In this document: one piece after another, positions 25,486 through 33,290 of the stretch
How positions within the stretch are numbered: the first letter of the stretch is position 1
Layout of the letters: the number at the start of each line of letters is the position of its first letter
Assembly (NCBI GenBank): GCA_027482185.1
Contig: JAIXWF010000013.1
Coordinates: forward strand, 1,612,001 to 1,676,000
DNA from: Opitutaceae bacterium
GTDB lineage: Bacteria > Verrucomicrobiota > Verrucomicrobiia > Opitutales > Opitutaceae
Length of the DNA: 64,000 nt
Reading direction: 5' to 3'
Position numbers and translations under genes: made by a program
The notes under the pieces: model-generated
Seen by the model: only the letters and a program-made list of their open reading frames with translations
Told to the model about the DNA's origin: nothing
Database searches by the model: none

Positions 25486-28400
25486 TCAGAAGCTGCCGCG
25501 GATGCCGATGTTGGTATAGAAACCGAGTTCCTGCCAACGCGTGGGTTTGGCGTAGTCGGGCGTCGTCGGCGAGTAGCGCTGCAGGTCCTGCACGAACCCG
25601 CCCCAGTCGACGACCGAGGCGTAGACGGAATAGCGGCGGTTGAGAGTGTAGGTGGCGTTGACGCCGAGGCGCGTGCGCTTGGCCTGGTAGTTGAAGGTGT
25701 TCGGCGCGACGGTGGCGCTCGCGGCAACGGCGCCGGTGCGCGTGTCGCCGAGGTAGCTGAGCGTCGTCTTCAGCGCGAGGCGGCCGCGGATGAAGTTGAT
25801 GCCGCCGCCGAGGGATTTGGGATTGTAGCCGGAGAAGTCGGCCGTGTTGCCGCCGCCGAGGTTGAGTTTCGTGTAGTTGACGAAGACCTGGAAGCCGCGG
25901 GCCCAAGAGGGCAAAAACGTGAGCGATTGCCGGTAGGACAATTCGAGACCGTCGATCTGCGCGTCGCCGGCGTTGGTGCGGGTGGCGATGTTGTACGAGA
26001 GCAGCGCGGGGTCGTTTTCCAAACCGTACTGTTCAAGCAATTCCGGCGTGGCGGCGGTCGTGACGCTGCCGAAGAAGTCCTTCACGTCCTTTCGGAAAAT
26101 GCCGATCGAGCCGAAGCCGTCCTTCACGTGGTAGGACTCGAGCGCGAGGTCGTAGCTGCGCGCGCTCCAGGGTTTGAGGCCGGTGTTGTTGACGGTGATC
26201 GTCGGGTTGGCGGCATCGGGATCGGAAATCGACGTGCCCGGGATGATGAAGTTGATGTTGGGGCGGCCGAGGGTCTGGGCGTAGGCGGCGCGCAGAACGA
26301 GTTTTTCCGAGAGGTTGAAGGACGCGTTCACGCTCGGGTAGAAGCCGTCGTAGGTGCGGTCGGAGACGGCGGCGCGTTCCTGGTAGCGCAATTTGCGGAG
26401 CGCGAGGGCGTCGTTGGTGATGAGCACGCGTTGGCCGGCGGCGTTGCGGACGAAGGTGCCGTTGGCGTTGCGCTGGAACTGGGCGTTGATGTCGTTGAGC
26501 GGGCCTTTGCCTTTGTCGGCCGTGTGCTCGTAGCGGACGCCGGCGACGATCCAGAGCCGGTTGTTGAAGAGGCGTGTGTCGGCGCGCAGGTAACCGGCGG
26601 AAACGGTTTCGCGGAGCTCGCGCGAATTGTTGACGAAGTCCTGGTGGACCTGGGCGTCGTCGAGGACGAACCAGCCCGGGTTCTGTTGGTAGATGGAATA
26701 AAGTTTCTGGCCGCTGATCCAGCGGACCTTGCGGCCGAAGACGGTCGGGGCATCAGCGAGGAAGGCCTCGTCGAAGACATCGAAGCGGCTGGCGAGGCGG
26801 TCGGCGGCATTGGTGGAGCCGTTGGGCCGGAAGTTCCAGGTCTTGCTGTAGCGGCGTTGGTCGCTCGTGTAGCGGTCGACGGCGCCGCCGATTTTCAACG
26901 TGAACGGGATGCGGCCGGCGAACTCCCGGGCGACATCGAGGCGGAGATTGGATTTGTGGGTGTTCCAGTCGGGTTGGGCGGTGGTCGGGTTGCCGAGCGT
27001 GTAGTTGCCGCCGTCGTACGGATCGACGGCGACGCCCGCGCGCGTCGCGCTGTAGCGCGTCGGGATGGTGCCGCCGGAGCTCGGGATATCGTCGCCGCGA
27101 AGGACGACGCCGGTGAGCGTCGCGGGCGCGAGATTGAAGAAGCCCTCGTCGATATCGAGGCGATCGGAGGCCGAGACGGAGAGCGAGCCGGCGGCGTCGA
27201 TGCGCCAGACATCGCCGCGGTGCCGGTATTTCAACGTGTAGTGCTTGGTCTCGGTGATCACGTCGACGTTCTCGCCGGTGCCGTTCATGGTGACGGTGCC
27301 GACGCCGTTCGCCGCGCCCTGGGTGAAGGTCGGGCCGCCGGTGGCGCCGGCGCCGTAGGCGAACGCGAGCACGCTGCGGGTGATGTAGAGATCGTAGTCC
27401 CGGTATTGGACCTGGGCGGACAGCGTATCGGTCGGGCTGATGCGCCAGTCGAGGCCGACGGAGCCCTGCACGGTCTTGAACGTCTGCGCGAGGGAGTTCC
27501 ATTGGCTCGTGGTCTGGACGAGGCGAACCTGGTCCCAGGTCGGGGACTCGTCGGTGTCCTCGGTGCCGGTTTCCATCGGCTTGAAGCGCCACGTGCGCGA
27601 GCCGCCGACCGTGATGGCGAAACGCGAATTGACGGGGTGCAGGTAGTTGAAGTCGAAGGACGGCTGGATGAAGTCGGGCGAGTTGGCGCCGTTGTGGTTG
27701 CGCGGGCCGCCGTCGAAGGTGAGGCCGTTGCGGTTGTGGAACATCGTGTAGGCGTTGAAGGAGAACTTCGGCTTCCGCGCCTCGAAGCCGCTGCGGGTGA
27801 TGAGATTGATGGAGCCGCCGAGGCCGGTGGCGGGCATGTCCGGGGTCGGGACCTTGGTCACCTCGACGCGGGAGACATTGTTCATCGGCATCTCGCGCAG
27901 ATCGAGGGAGCGGCTGTTGCCGTTGAACGAGGAGGCCATTTCGCCGCCGTCGACGGTGAGGCCGGTGTTGTTGCCGGGGAAACCGCGCAGCGCGACGGTC
28001 GTGGGCTCGGAGCCGGAGGTGGCGATCGAAACGCCGGGCAGGAAGAGGAGGAACTCGCCGATGTTCTCGTTGCCGCGGTCGCCGAACTCGTCGATCGCGA
28101 CGACGTTCTTGAGGTTGGGCGCGTTGCGCTGCTCGTTCATGGCGATGGCCTGCGCGCTCATTTCGCGGGCCTCGACGACGGAGAAGGTGGCGAGTTGGAC
28201 GACGGCGCCGGGGGCGGAGGGCTTGGCGGCGCGGTCGAGGGTGAGCTCGAATTCGCGGCGGGCGGCGCCACCGGCGGGAACGCTGACGGCGGCGGACTCG
28301 GGCTGCATGCCGAGGTACGAAACGCTGAGACGGACGGGGCCGGCGGGGACGCCGGCGAGGCGATAGGAGCCCGATTCGTCGGTGACGGCGGTGCGGTCGG

Positions 28401-28575
28401 TGCCCTCGACGGCGACGCGGGCGTTGACGAGGGCGGTGCCGGTGGCGGCGTTGAAGACGCGGCCCTCGACGGCGCCGACGGCGGGAGCCTGGGCACGGAG
28501 AGCGGCGGAGGCGGCGACGAACAGCGCGGCGAGCAGGACCAAGGGACGGAGCGACGACAGCGACGGGGTGGACAT
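25486..28575 (-). CDS. TonB-dependent receptor of the sialic acid locus
   Basis: The 1029-residue protein has a signal peptide ending near ALRAQA, a carboxypeptidase-like regulatory domain (VEGRVFNAATGTALVNARV, with GSYRLAGVPAG), a plug domain (LPGVSIATSG, VALRGFPGNN, LTVDGGEM) and a long beta-barrel ending in aromatic Phe. It should import a sialoside or released sialic acid across the outer membrane with TonB energy. It is the first gene of the receptor-sialidase-lyase operon. The substrate is inferred from this context. A palindromic operator candidate lies 75 bp upstream. Confidence 0.93.
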   Translation of the reverse strand: MSTPSLSSLRPLVLLAALFVAASAALRAQAPAVGAVEGRVFNAATGTALVNARVAVEGTDRTAVTDESGSYRLAGVPAGPVRLSVSYLGMQPESAAVSVPAGGAARREFELTLDRAAKPSAPGAVVQLATFSVVEAREMSAQAIAMNEQRNAPNLKNVVAIDEFGDRGNENIGEFLLFLPGVSIATSGSEPTTVALRGFPGNNTGLTVDGGEMASSFNGNSRSLDLREMPMNNVSRVEVTKVPTPDMPATGLGGSINLITRSGFEARKPKFSFNAYTMFHNRNGLTFDGGPRNHNGANSPDFIQPSFDFNYLHPVNSRFAITVGGSRTWRFKPMETGTEDTDESPTWDQVRLVQTTSQWNSLAQTFKTVQGSVGLDWRISPTDTLSAQVQYRDYDLYITRSVLAFAYGAGATGGPTFTQGAANGVGTVTMNGTGENVDVITETKHYTLKYRHRGDVWRIDAAGSLSVSASDRLDIDEGFFNLAPATLTGVVLRGDDIPSSGGTIPTRYSATRAGVAVDPYDGGNYTLGNPTTAQPDWNTHKSNLRLDVAREFAGRIPFTLKIGGAVDRYTSDQRRYSKTWNFRPNGSTNAADRLASRFDVFDEAFLADAPTVFGRKVRWISGQKLYSIYQQNPGWFVLDDAQVHQDFVNNSRELRETVSAGYLRADTRLFNNRLWIVAGVRYEHTADKGKGPLNDINAQFQRNANGTFVRNAAGQRVLITNDALALRKLRYQERAAVSDRTYDGFYPSVNASFNLSEKLVLRAAYAQTLGRPNINFIIPGTSISDPDAANPTITVNNTGLKPWSARSYDLALESYHVKDGFGSIGIFRKDVKDFFGSVTTAATPELLEQYGLENDPALLSYNIATRTNAGDAQIDGLELSYRQSLTFLPSWARGFQVFVNYTKLNLGGGNTADFSGYNPKSLGGGINFIRGRLALKTTLSYLGDTRTGAVAASATVAPNTFNYQAKRTRLGVNATYTLNRRYSVYASVVDWGGFVQDLQRYSPTTPDYAKPTRWQELGFYTNIGIRGSF

Positions 28576-28649
28576 GGCGGGACGAGGTTGGGGTTTGCCG
28601 AACTGACCGGCCCGAGTGCGGCGCGCCGGGGCGGTCCGAACAACCTTAA

Positions 28650-28678
28650 GCCGGTGGTACTATTGTGGTACCACCGGC
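28650..28678. promoter_or_regulatory. Perfect 11-bp inverted-repeat operator candidate upstream of the TonB receptor operon
   Basis: GCCGGTGGTAC (28650-28660) and GTACCACCGGC (28668-28678) are exact reverse complements around the spacer TATTGTG. The spacing and half-sites suit a dimeric LacI/GntR-type regulator, and the regulator gene lies in the same locus. The position, in the 130-bp gap between dinB and the receptor start, fits control of the receptor-sialidase-lyase operon. Confidence 0.7.
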
Positions 28679-28705
28679 GGAATGCGGGCGCGGCGCTCCC
28701 CTGCC

Positions 28706-29878
28706 CTAGTCGCGGCGGCCGAGTTGGTGGCCGTGGCGGACGAGCGGGTTGCGGCCGTCGGCGTTCATTTTGTCGAGGACCGCGGCGAGGCGGCGGCGGC
28801 GTTCGTCGTTTTGGGCGAACATCTCGAGTTGGGCGCCCTGGTCCTCGACGTTGGAAAAACGCACGCTGACGAGCCGCAGGGGACGTCGCTTCTTCCAAGC
28901 GGCGCGGAGCAACGGCTGGACCAGCGGATAAAACGGGGCCTCGAGGTCGGTGCCCTCGGCGAGGCTGCGGCCGTGGGACTCCTGGGAGAAATCGGCGTAG
29001 CGCACCTTGACGGTCATGGTGCGGACACGTTTTCCGTCGGCGCGGACCTTGGGGAGCAGGTGGTCGATCATGCCCTTGAGCACGCGCTCGATCTCGGCGG
29101 GATCGGCGATGTCGGCGCCGAAGGTTTCCTGCTGGGAATAGCTCTTGGCGTCCTCGGACTCGGTCTCGACGGGGCGGTCGTCCTCGCCGTGCGCGGCGGC
29201 GAGCATCGCGGCCCAGCCGGAGCCGAAGAGACGTTGCAGTTCGGATTCGGAGCGGGCCGGGATTTCGCCGATCAGGCGGAGACCGCGGGCGTTGAGGTCG
29301 GCCTCGGTCTTGGCGCCGATGCCGGGCAGCTTGCCGATCGGCAACGGCGCGAGGAACGCGGCCTCGGTGCCGGCGGGCACGGTCACGAAACCGCGCGGCT
29401 TGCGCAGTTTCGAGGCGATCTGGGAAACGAGTTTGTTGGTCGCGAGGCCGAAGGAGACCGGAATCTGCAACTCGGCGGCGATTCGTTCCTGCAGGCGGCG
29501 GACGGCGGCTTCGATTTCGGGAATCGACGTGAAACCACAGGGGCCGAGGTCGAGGTAGCCCTCGTCGATGGAGTTGCGCTGGACGAGCGGCGTGAGCGTT
29601 TCGCACAGGTCGAACATCTGGTGCGACACCTTGCCGTAGAGCCCGGAGGTGTGAGGCAGGAGAACGAGATCCGGACACACCTTGAGGGCGCGCTGGGTCG
29701 GCATCGGGGTGTAGACCCCGCAGGCGCGCGCCTCGTAGCTGGCGGAGGAGATGATGCCGCGCTCGCGGCCGCCGACGGCGCACTTGGTGCCGCGCAAGTC
29801 GGGCCGGAGCGCCAACTCGCACGAGACGAAGAAGGCGTCGGCGTCGAGATGGACGATGGTCGGCAGCGGGCGGGACAC
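28706..29878 (-). CDS. dinB: DNA polymerase IV (Y family)
   Basis: This error-prone polymerase performs translesion synthesis. The catalytic carboxylates are visible in HLDADAFF and SIDEGYLDL (Asp105, Glu106), with the fingers motif YEARACGVYTPM, the GIG hairpin (LPGIGAKT) and a little-finger domain. The 390-residue length is normal. The start codon is GTG at 29878. The C-terminus (MFAQNDERRRRLAAVLDKMN) does not end in an obvious beta-clamp motif, although QLEMF just before it resembles one (QLxLF-like). The adjacent sialic acid locus appears unrelated. Confidence 0.94.
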   Translation of the reverse strand: MSRPLPTIVHLDADAFFVSCELALRPDLRGTKCAVGGRERGIISSASYEARACGVYTPMPTQRALKVCPDLVLLPHTSGLYGKVSHQMFDLCETLTPLVQRNSIDEGYLDLGPCGFTSIPEIEAAVRRLQERIAAELQIPVSFGLATNKLVSQIASKLRKPRGFVTVPAGTEAAFLAPLPIGKLPGIGAKTEADLNARGLRLIGEIPARSESELQRLFGSGWAAMLAAAHGEDDRPVETESEDAKSYSQQETFGADIADPAEIERVLKGMIDHLLPKVRADGKRVRTMTVKVRYADFSQESHGRSLAEGTDLEAPFYPLVQPLLRAAWKKRRPLRLVSVRFSNVEDQGAQLEMFAQNDERRRRLAAVLDKMNADGRNPLVRHGHQLGRRD

Positions 29879-30079
29879 GGCGGGCAGAACCGAACCCGAA
29901 GCGCCGGGGGCGTCAACGGCTGCGGCGCGGACACGACGCCGGAAAAACGGAGACGTTCAAAAATTTTCCCGCCGACTTTTCGGGAAACGGCCCAGTTTGG
30001 GCTGGTACGGCGACTCCGGTTTCGTCTCTCTTATGACACCCCAAGGTCAGGTTTCCCTTTCTTAATTGCTCTGCGCTTC

Positions 30080-30157
30080 ATGATTCTGGTCGCGATTTTC
30101 TCCGTCATTGTGCTGCTGATGTGCTGGCTGTGCTACAGCGGCGACTGCAAGCATTGA
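30080..30157 (+). CDS. 25-residue Cys-containing membrane peptide
   Basis: The ORF encodes a hydrophobic helix (MILVAIFSVIVLLMCWLCY) followed by SGDCKH, so it would be a single-pass membrane miniprotein with three cysteines. Its TGA is followed two bases later by a perfect 8-bp hairpin and then a GTTGAGAGC array, the same stop-hairpin-array layout seen after known genes, which supports real coding. It lies alone in the 470-bp gap between dinB and the YebC-family gene. No known family is recognised and no Shine-Dalgarno motif is visible. Confidence 0.45.
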   Translation: MILVAIFSVIVLLMCWLCYSGDCKH

Positions 30158-30159
30158 GG

Positions 30160-30210
30160 CGTTGCCGCGGCGGCAACGGGGTTGAGAGCTGAGAGCTGAA
30201 GGTTGAAGGA
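30160..30210. repeat. Stop-proximal hairpin plus GTTGAGAGC array
   Basis: CGTTGCCG and CGGCAACG (30160-30178) form an 8-bp stem with a 3-base loop. Units GTTGAGAGC, TGAGAGC, TGAAG and GTTGAAGG follow at 30181-30210. The order stop, hairpin, array copies that at 19.2 kb. Confidence 0.7.
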
Positions 30211-30351
30211 ACGATCCCCGGCCGAAAGGGGTGCGTTGCGACCGAGGCGGAGGTGTGGGCGACGGCGGAGGCGGTTTTCGATTTCCAACCCGGACCGCGG
30301 CCGCACTCGGCGCTTGCCGAAGGCGGGGTCGGTTTCCCAAGCTGCCGATTT

Positions 30352-31083
30352 ATGGGACGTCAATGGCTCCACGCGAAACGGGCGATCGTGAACCTGAAAA
30401 AGGGTCAGGTCGTCCAGAAGCTCGTCAAAGAAATCACGGTGGCCGCCAAGCTCGGCGGCGGCGACCTCGAGGCCAACGCCCGCCTCTTCGCGGCGGTGGA
30501 AAAAGCCAAGAAGGCCAGCGTGACCCGCGACGTGATCCAGCGCGCCATCGCCAAGGGCGCGGGCACGGGCGGCGAAGGCGAGAATCTCGAGCACGTCGTG
30601 TACGAGGGCTACGCGCCGCACAAGGTGCCGGTGATCGTCGAGGTCATGACGGACAACCACAACCGCAGTTCCTCCGACATCCGCGTGCTCTTCAAGAAGG
30701 GCCAGCTCGGCGGCGCGGGCAGCAACAAATTCCTTTTCGACCACGTCGGTATCGTCGAGGCCCACCACCCGGACGCCGCGACCGATCTCGAGGCCGCGGC
30801 CATCGAGGCGAGCGCGAACGAGTTCGAGCCGGTCTCGCACGCCCAGAACGACGACATCCCCGAAGGCCACGCCGGCGCGCGTTTCCTGACGGAGCGCACG
30901 GGCGTGCACGCGACGGCGACCTGGCTGAAACAGAACGGCTGGAGCGTCACGACCGCGGAACTCGGCTACGTCGCGAAGATGTATCCGACGCTCGATGACA
31001 CGCAGCGCGCGGAGGTCGGCGAATTTTTGCAGGCCTTCGAGGACAACGACGACGTGCAGCGCGTGTGGGCGGCGGTGAAGTGA
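30352..31083 (+). CDS. YebC/PmpR family DNA-binding or translation regulator
   Basis: The 243-residue protein begins MGRQWLHAKR and continues through the conserved KEITVAAKLGG, NARLFAAVEKAK, RAIAKGAG and YEGYAPHKVPVIVE motifs of the YebC/TACO1 family. Members have been described as transcriptional regulators, and some as relieving ribosome stalling at proline runs. The start at 30352 is fixed by the conserved N-terminus. The ORF is open upstream without conserved sequence. The usual neighbours ruvABC are elsewhere (ruvA at 10.6 kb). Confidence 0.93.
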   Translation: MGRQWLHAKRAIVNLKKGQVVQKLVKEITVAAKLGGGDLEANARLFAAVEKAKKASVTRDVIQRAIAKGAGTGGEGENLEHVVYEGYAPHKVPVIVEVMTDNHNRSSSDIRVLFKKGQLGGAGSNKFLFDHVGIVEAHHPDAATDLEAAAIEASANEFEPVSHAQNDDIPEGHAGARFLTERTGVHATATWLKQNGWSVTTAELGYVAKMYPTLDDTQRAEVGEFLQAFEDNDDVQRVWAAVK

Positions 31084-31247
31084 GCTGAGAGCTCTCAGCG
31101 GTCGGCTTTCGGCTGAGCTGAGGGCGGTCGCAGGCTAGGCCGCAAAGACGCGCAAAAGGCGCAAGAAGGCGCGAGGGAATTGTCGGCAGGGACCGGCGGT
31201 TCGGTCGCTCAACTCTCAACACTCAGCTCTCAACTGCTGAGCCACCG
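31081..31247. repeat. Composite repeat block between the YebC-family and phosphoesterase genes
   Basis: The block starts at the YebC-family stop with the 16-base palindrome GCTGAGAGCTCTCAGC and GCTGAG units (to about 31123). A GCGCAAAAGGC-type array follows (31136-31174), and an opposed CTCAACTCTCAACACTCAG array (31207-31240) ends at the phosphoesterase stop. Two families are nested here, with the second inside the arms of the first. Confidence 0.65.
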
Positions 31248-31249
31248 GC

Positions 31250-32176
31250 TCAGCTCCGGAAAACGAGTTCGCGGGATGGCTCGCGGCCGTGGCCGGTGAG
31301 AATGAGGCGGTCGGCGAGGATTTGGGCGACGGCGAAGGCGGTGGTGTCGGCGGTCTCGACCATACCGCGGAGAGTCAGGAACGGGACGCCGTCGCGCACG
31401 GCGAAGGCGCCGGCGTGGTTGTGGCCGTTGAGCCAGGCGACGACGTGGCGGTGGCGGTCGATGAGCTCAAGGACGGCCGGCGCGTTCCATGCGTTGTGCG
31501 GGTTCTCCGGGAAGACCGGATGGTGGGCGAAAACGATCACGCGCTCGCGGGCCGCGGCGGCGGCGCGGCACTCGGCGTCAAGCCAGGCAAGTTGCGCGGA
31601 ACCGACGGCGCCGTTCCAGGTTTTCGCGGAGGGTTGTTTTGCGGCCTGGGCCGCGGCGAGACGGAGTTCGGCCTCGGCCCGCGGCGCGGAGCCGGTGGGG
31701 TGCGCGTAGAGGCTGACGTCGTTGGTATCGAGAAAGACAAAACGGAAACCGGCTCGGGAAAACGCGCGGTAGCGGGCGGCGGCGAAACCGAGCCGGGCGG
31801 GCACCTGCGGTTTCTCGGCGTCGAGGACATCGAAGTCGTGGTTGCCGAGCACATGGTGCCACGCGAGTCGGCCGGCGGAGAGCGCGGCGAGCATCGGATC
31901 GAAGCTCGGCCAGGCTCGGTCGATCAGGTCGCCGAGATGGACGGCGAAAGCGACGCCGCGGGACGCGAAATGGTCGGCCGCGGCAGCGAGGCGCGGCCGG
32001 CCCTCGCGGTTGAACCGCGTGCCGGCGGGCGCGAGGTCGGCGTACTGGGCGTCGGCGGCGAGGCCGATCTCGAAACCGGCCGCGGCAGCCCCGCGGGCGG
32101 CGAACGGAGCGGCCAGCGCGGCGCCGGCGGTCTGGCGCAGGAAACGGCGGCGGGATTGGGGCAGGCCGGCGGACAT
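31250..32176 (-). CDS. Tat-exported calcineurin-like metallophosphoesterase
   Basis: The 308-residue protein has a twin-arginine signal (SRRRFLRQTAGAAL) and the metallophosphoesterase motifs AADAQYAD, GDLID, GNHDF, FAHHP and GHNHAG, which bind two metals. The pattern resembles the Mn-dependent ADP-ribose/CDP-alcohol diphosphatase group, but substrate choice cannot be read reliably. It lies 3 bp after the esterase gene on the same strand, so the two form a secreted-enzyme operon. Confidence 0.88.
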   Translation of the reverse strand: MSAGLPQSRRRFLRQTAGAALAAPFAARGAAAAGFEIGLAADAQYADLAPAGTRFNREGRPRLAAAADHFASRGVAFAVHLGDLIDRAWPSFDPMLAALSAGRLAWHHVLGNHDFDVLDAEKPQVPARLGFAAARYRAFSRAGFRFVFLDTNDVSLYAHPTGSAPRAEAELRLAAAQAAKQPSAKTWNGAVGSAQLAWLDAECRAAAAARERVIVFAHHPVFPENPHNAWNAPAVLELIDRHRHVVAWLNGHNHAGAFAVRDGVPFLTLRGMVETADTTAFAVAQILADRLILTGHGREPSRELVFRS

Positions 32177-32179
32177 GGG

Positions 32180-33106
32180 TCAGGGCTGGGCGGACTTCGG
32201 CGGAAGCCAGCCGTTGAAACGCAGCCACGATTCGCAGTGGCGCGGCCATTCGGCGGTGGGGCCCAGCGCCGGGGCCATGCCGGCGCCGTGCGGGCCTTTC
32301 GGATACAGGTGCATCTCGATCGGGGCGCCGGCGCGACGCATGCCCGCGTAGAAGAGCAGGCTGTTTTCCACGACGACGGTGGTGTCCTCGGACGAATGCA
32401 CGAGGAAGGCCGGGGGCGTCTGCGCGGAAGTCTGGCGGTCGACCGACCAGCGCCGCTGCGTCTCGGGATCGTCTGCCTTGGCGCCGAGGAGATTGCGACG
32501 GGAGGGCCCGTGAGCGTGCGGGTTTTCCATCGTGATGACCGGGAAGACCAAGATCATGAAATCGGGGCGGCCGCTGACGGCGTCGAGGGCCGCGCCTGTC
32601 TGCGCCTCCGGGGCGGCGAAGAGCGTGCCGGCGCTGGCGGTGACGTGGCCACCGGCGGAGCCGCCGAGCATGCCGATGCGGTCGGGCTTGAGGCCGAAGG
32701 CGGCGGCGCGCGAGCGCACGATCCGCACGGCGCGGACGGCATCCTGGAGCGGCGCGGGCTGGCCGTAGTCCGCGTGGCGGTACTTCAGGACGAAGACGGT
32801 GATCCCGAGACCGTTGAGCCAGCGGGTGATCTCGCCGCCGCCGGCGCCGACGGCGACGCGCTGGTAGCCGCCGCCCGCGGCGTAGAGAATGGCGGTGCCG
32901 TTGGGAACCGCGGGGCGGTAGACGACGAGGGACGGATGGTGGATGTTGGAGAAGCGACCGTTGTCGTCTTTTTCGGGGCCGGCGTCGGCCTTGAGGCCGG
33001 GGACACCTTCGGGCCAGAGCGGGATGACCTCCGGAGCGGGCGCGGCGCGGAGCGCGGCGAGCGCGAGCGTAAGGGCAAGGACAAGGAGGTGCCGGGGTCG
33101 AAGCAT
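32180..33106 (-). CDS. Secreted alpha/beta-hydrolase esterase (BD-FAE/acetyl-xylan-esterase-like)
   Basis: The 308-residue protein has a signal peptide, the oxyanion-hole motif AAGGGYQ, the nucleophile elbow GGSAGGH, and an Asp (SSEDTTV) and His (KGPHGAGM) completing the triad. The opening IPLWPEGVPG is typical of a family of bacterial exported carbohydrate or lipid esterases. It is the first gene of a pair with the phosphoesterase and is divergent from the class C hydrolase. Confidence 0.88.
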   Translation of the reverse strand: MLRPRHLLVLALTLALAALRAAPAPEVIPLWPEGVPGLKADAGPEKDDNGRFSNIHHPSLVVYRPAVPNGTAILYAAGGGYQRVAVGAGGGEITRWLNGLGITVFVLKYRHADYGQPAPLQDAVRAVRIVRSRAAAFGLKPDRIGMLGGSAGGHVTASAGTLFAAPEAQTGAALDAVSGRPDFMILVFPVITMENPHAHGPSRRNLLGAKADDPETQRRWSVDRQTSAQTPPAFLVHSSEDTTVVVENSLLFYAGMRRAGAPIEMHLYPKGPHGAGMAPALGPTAEWPRHCESWLRFNGWLPPKSAQP

Positions 33107-33178
33107 GGCGCGCGAAGGCTAGAACGCGGGCAAAGCGGAAAGCGACGGCGAAGACCGGGCGGAGACCGGGAAGATAAA

Positions 33179-33231
33179 TATAGGTCCTATAGGTCTTATG
33201 AGTCCTATGGGACCCATGTGACCTATATCTC
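33179..33231. repeat. TAGGTCCTATAGGTC-type array
   Basis: Imperfect units ATAGGTCCTATAGGTCTTATGAGTCCTATGGGACCCATG lie in the divergent gap before the class C hydrolase. Related GATGGGAC units occur after the same gene at 34826-34867. Confidence 0.65.
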
Positions 33232-33290
33232 TCCGACGCCGCCCTACCCTGTGCTTGCGGGAGTCTGCGCGGAGGGCTCGACTGCGGGGC

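Noticed and set aside
25378-28869. Plus-strand ORF of 1163 codons antisense to the TonB receptor
   Set aside because: It mirrors the receptor gene and has no signal peptide or recognisable domain. It is an effect of GC-rich third positions.
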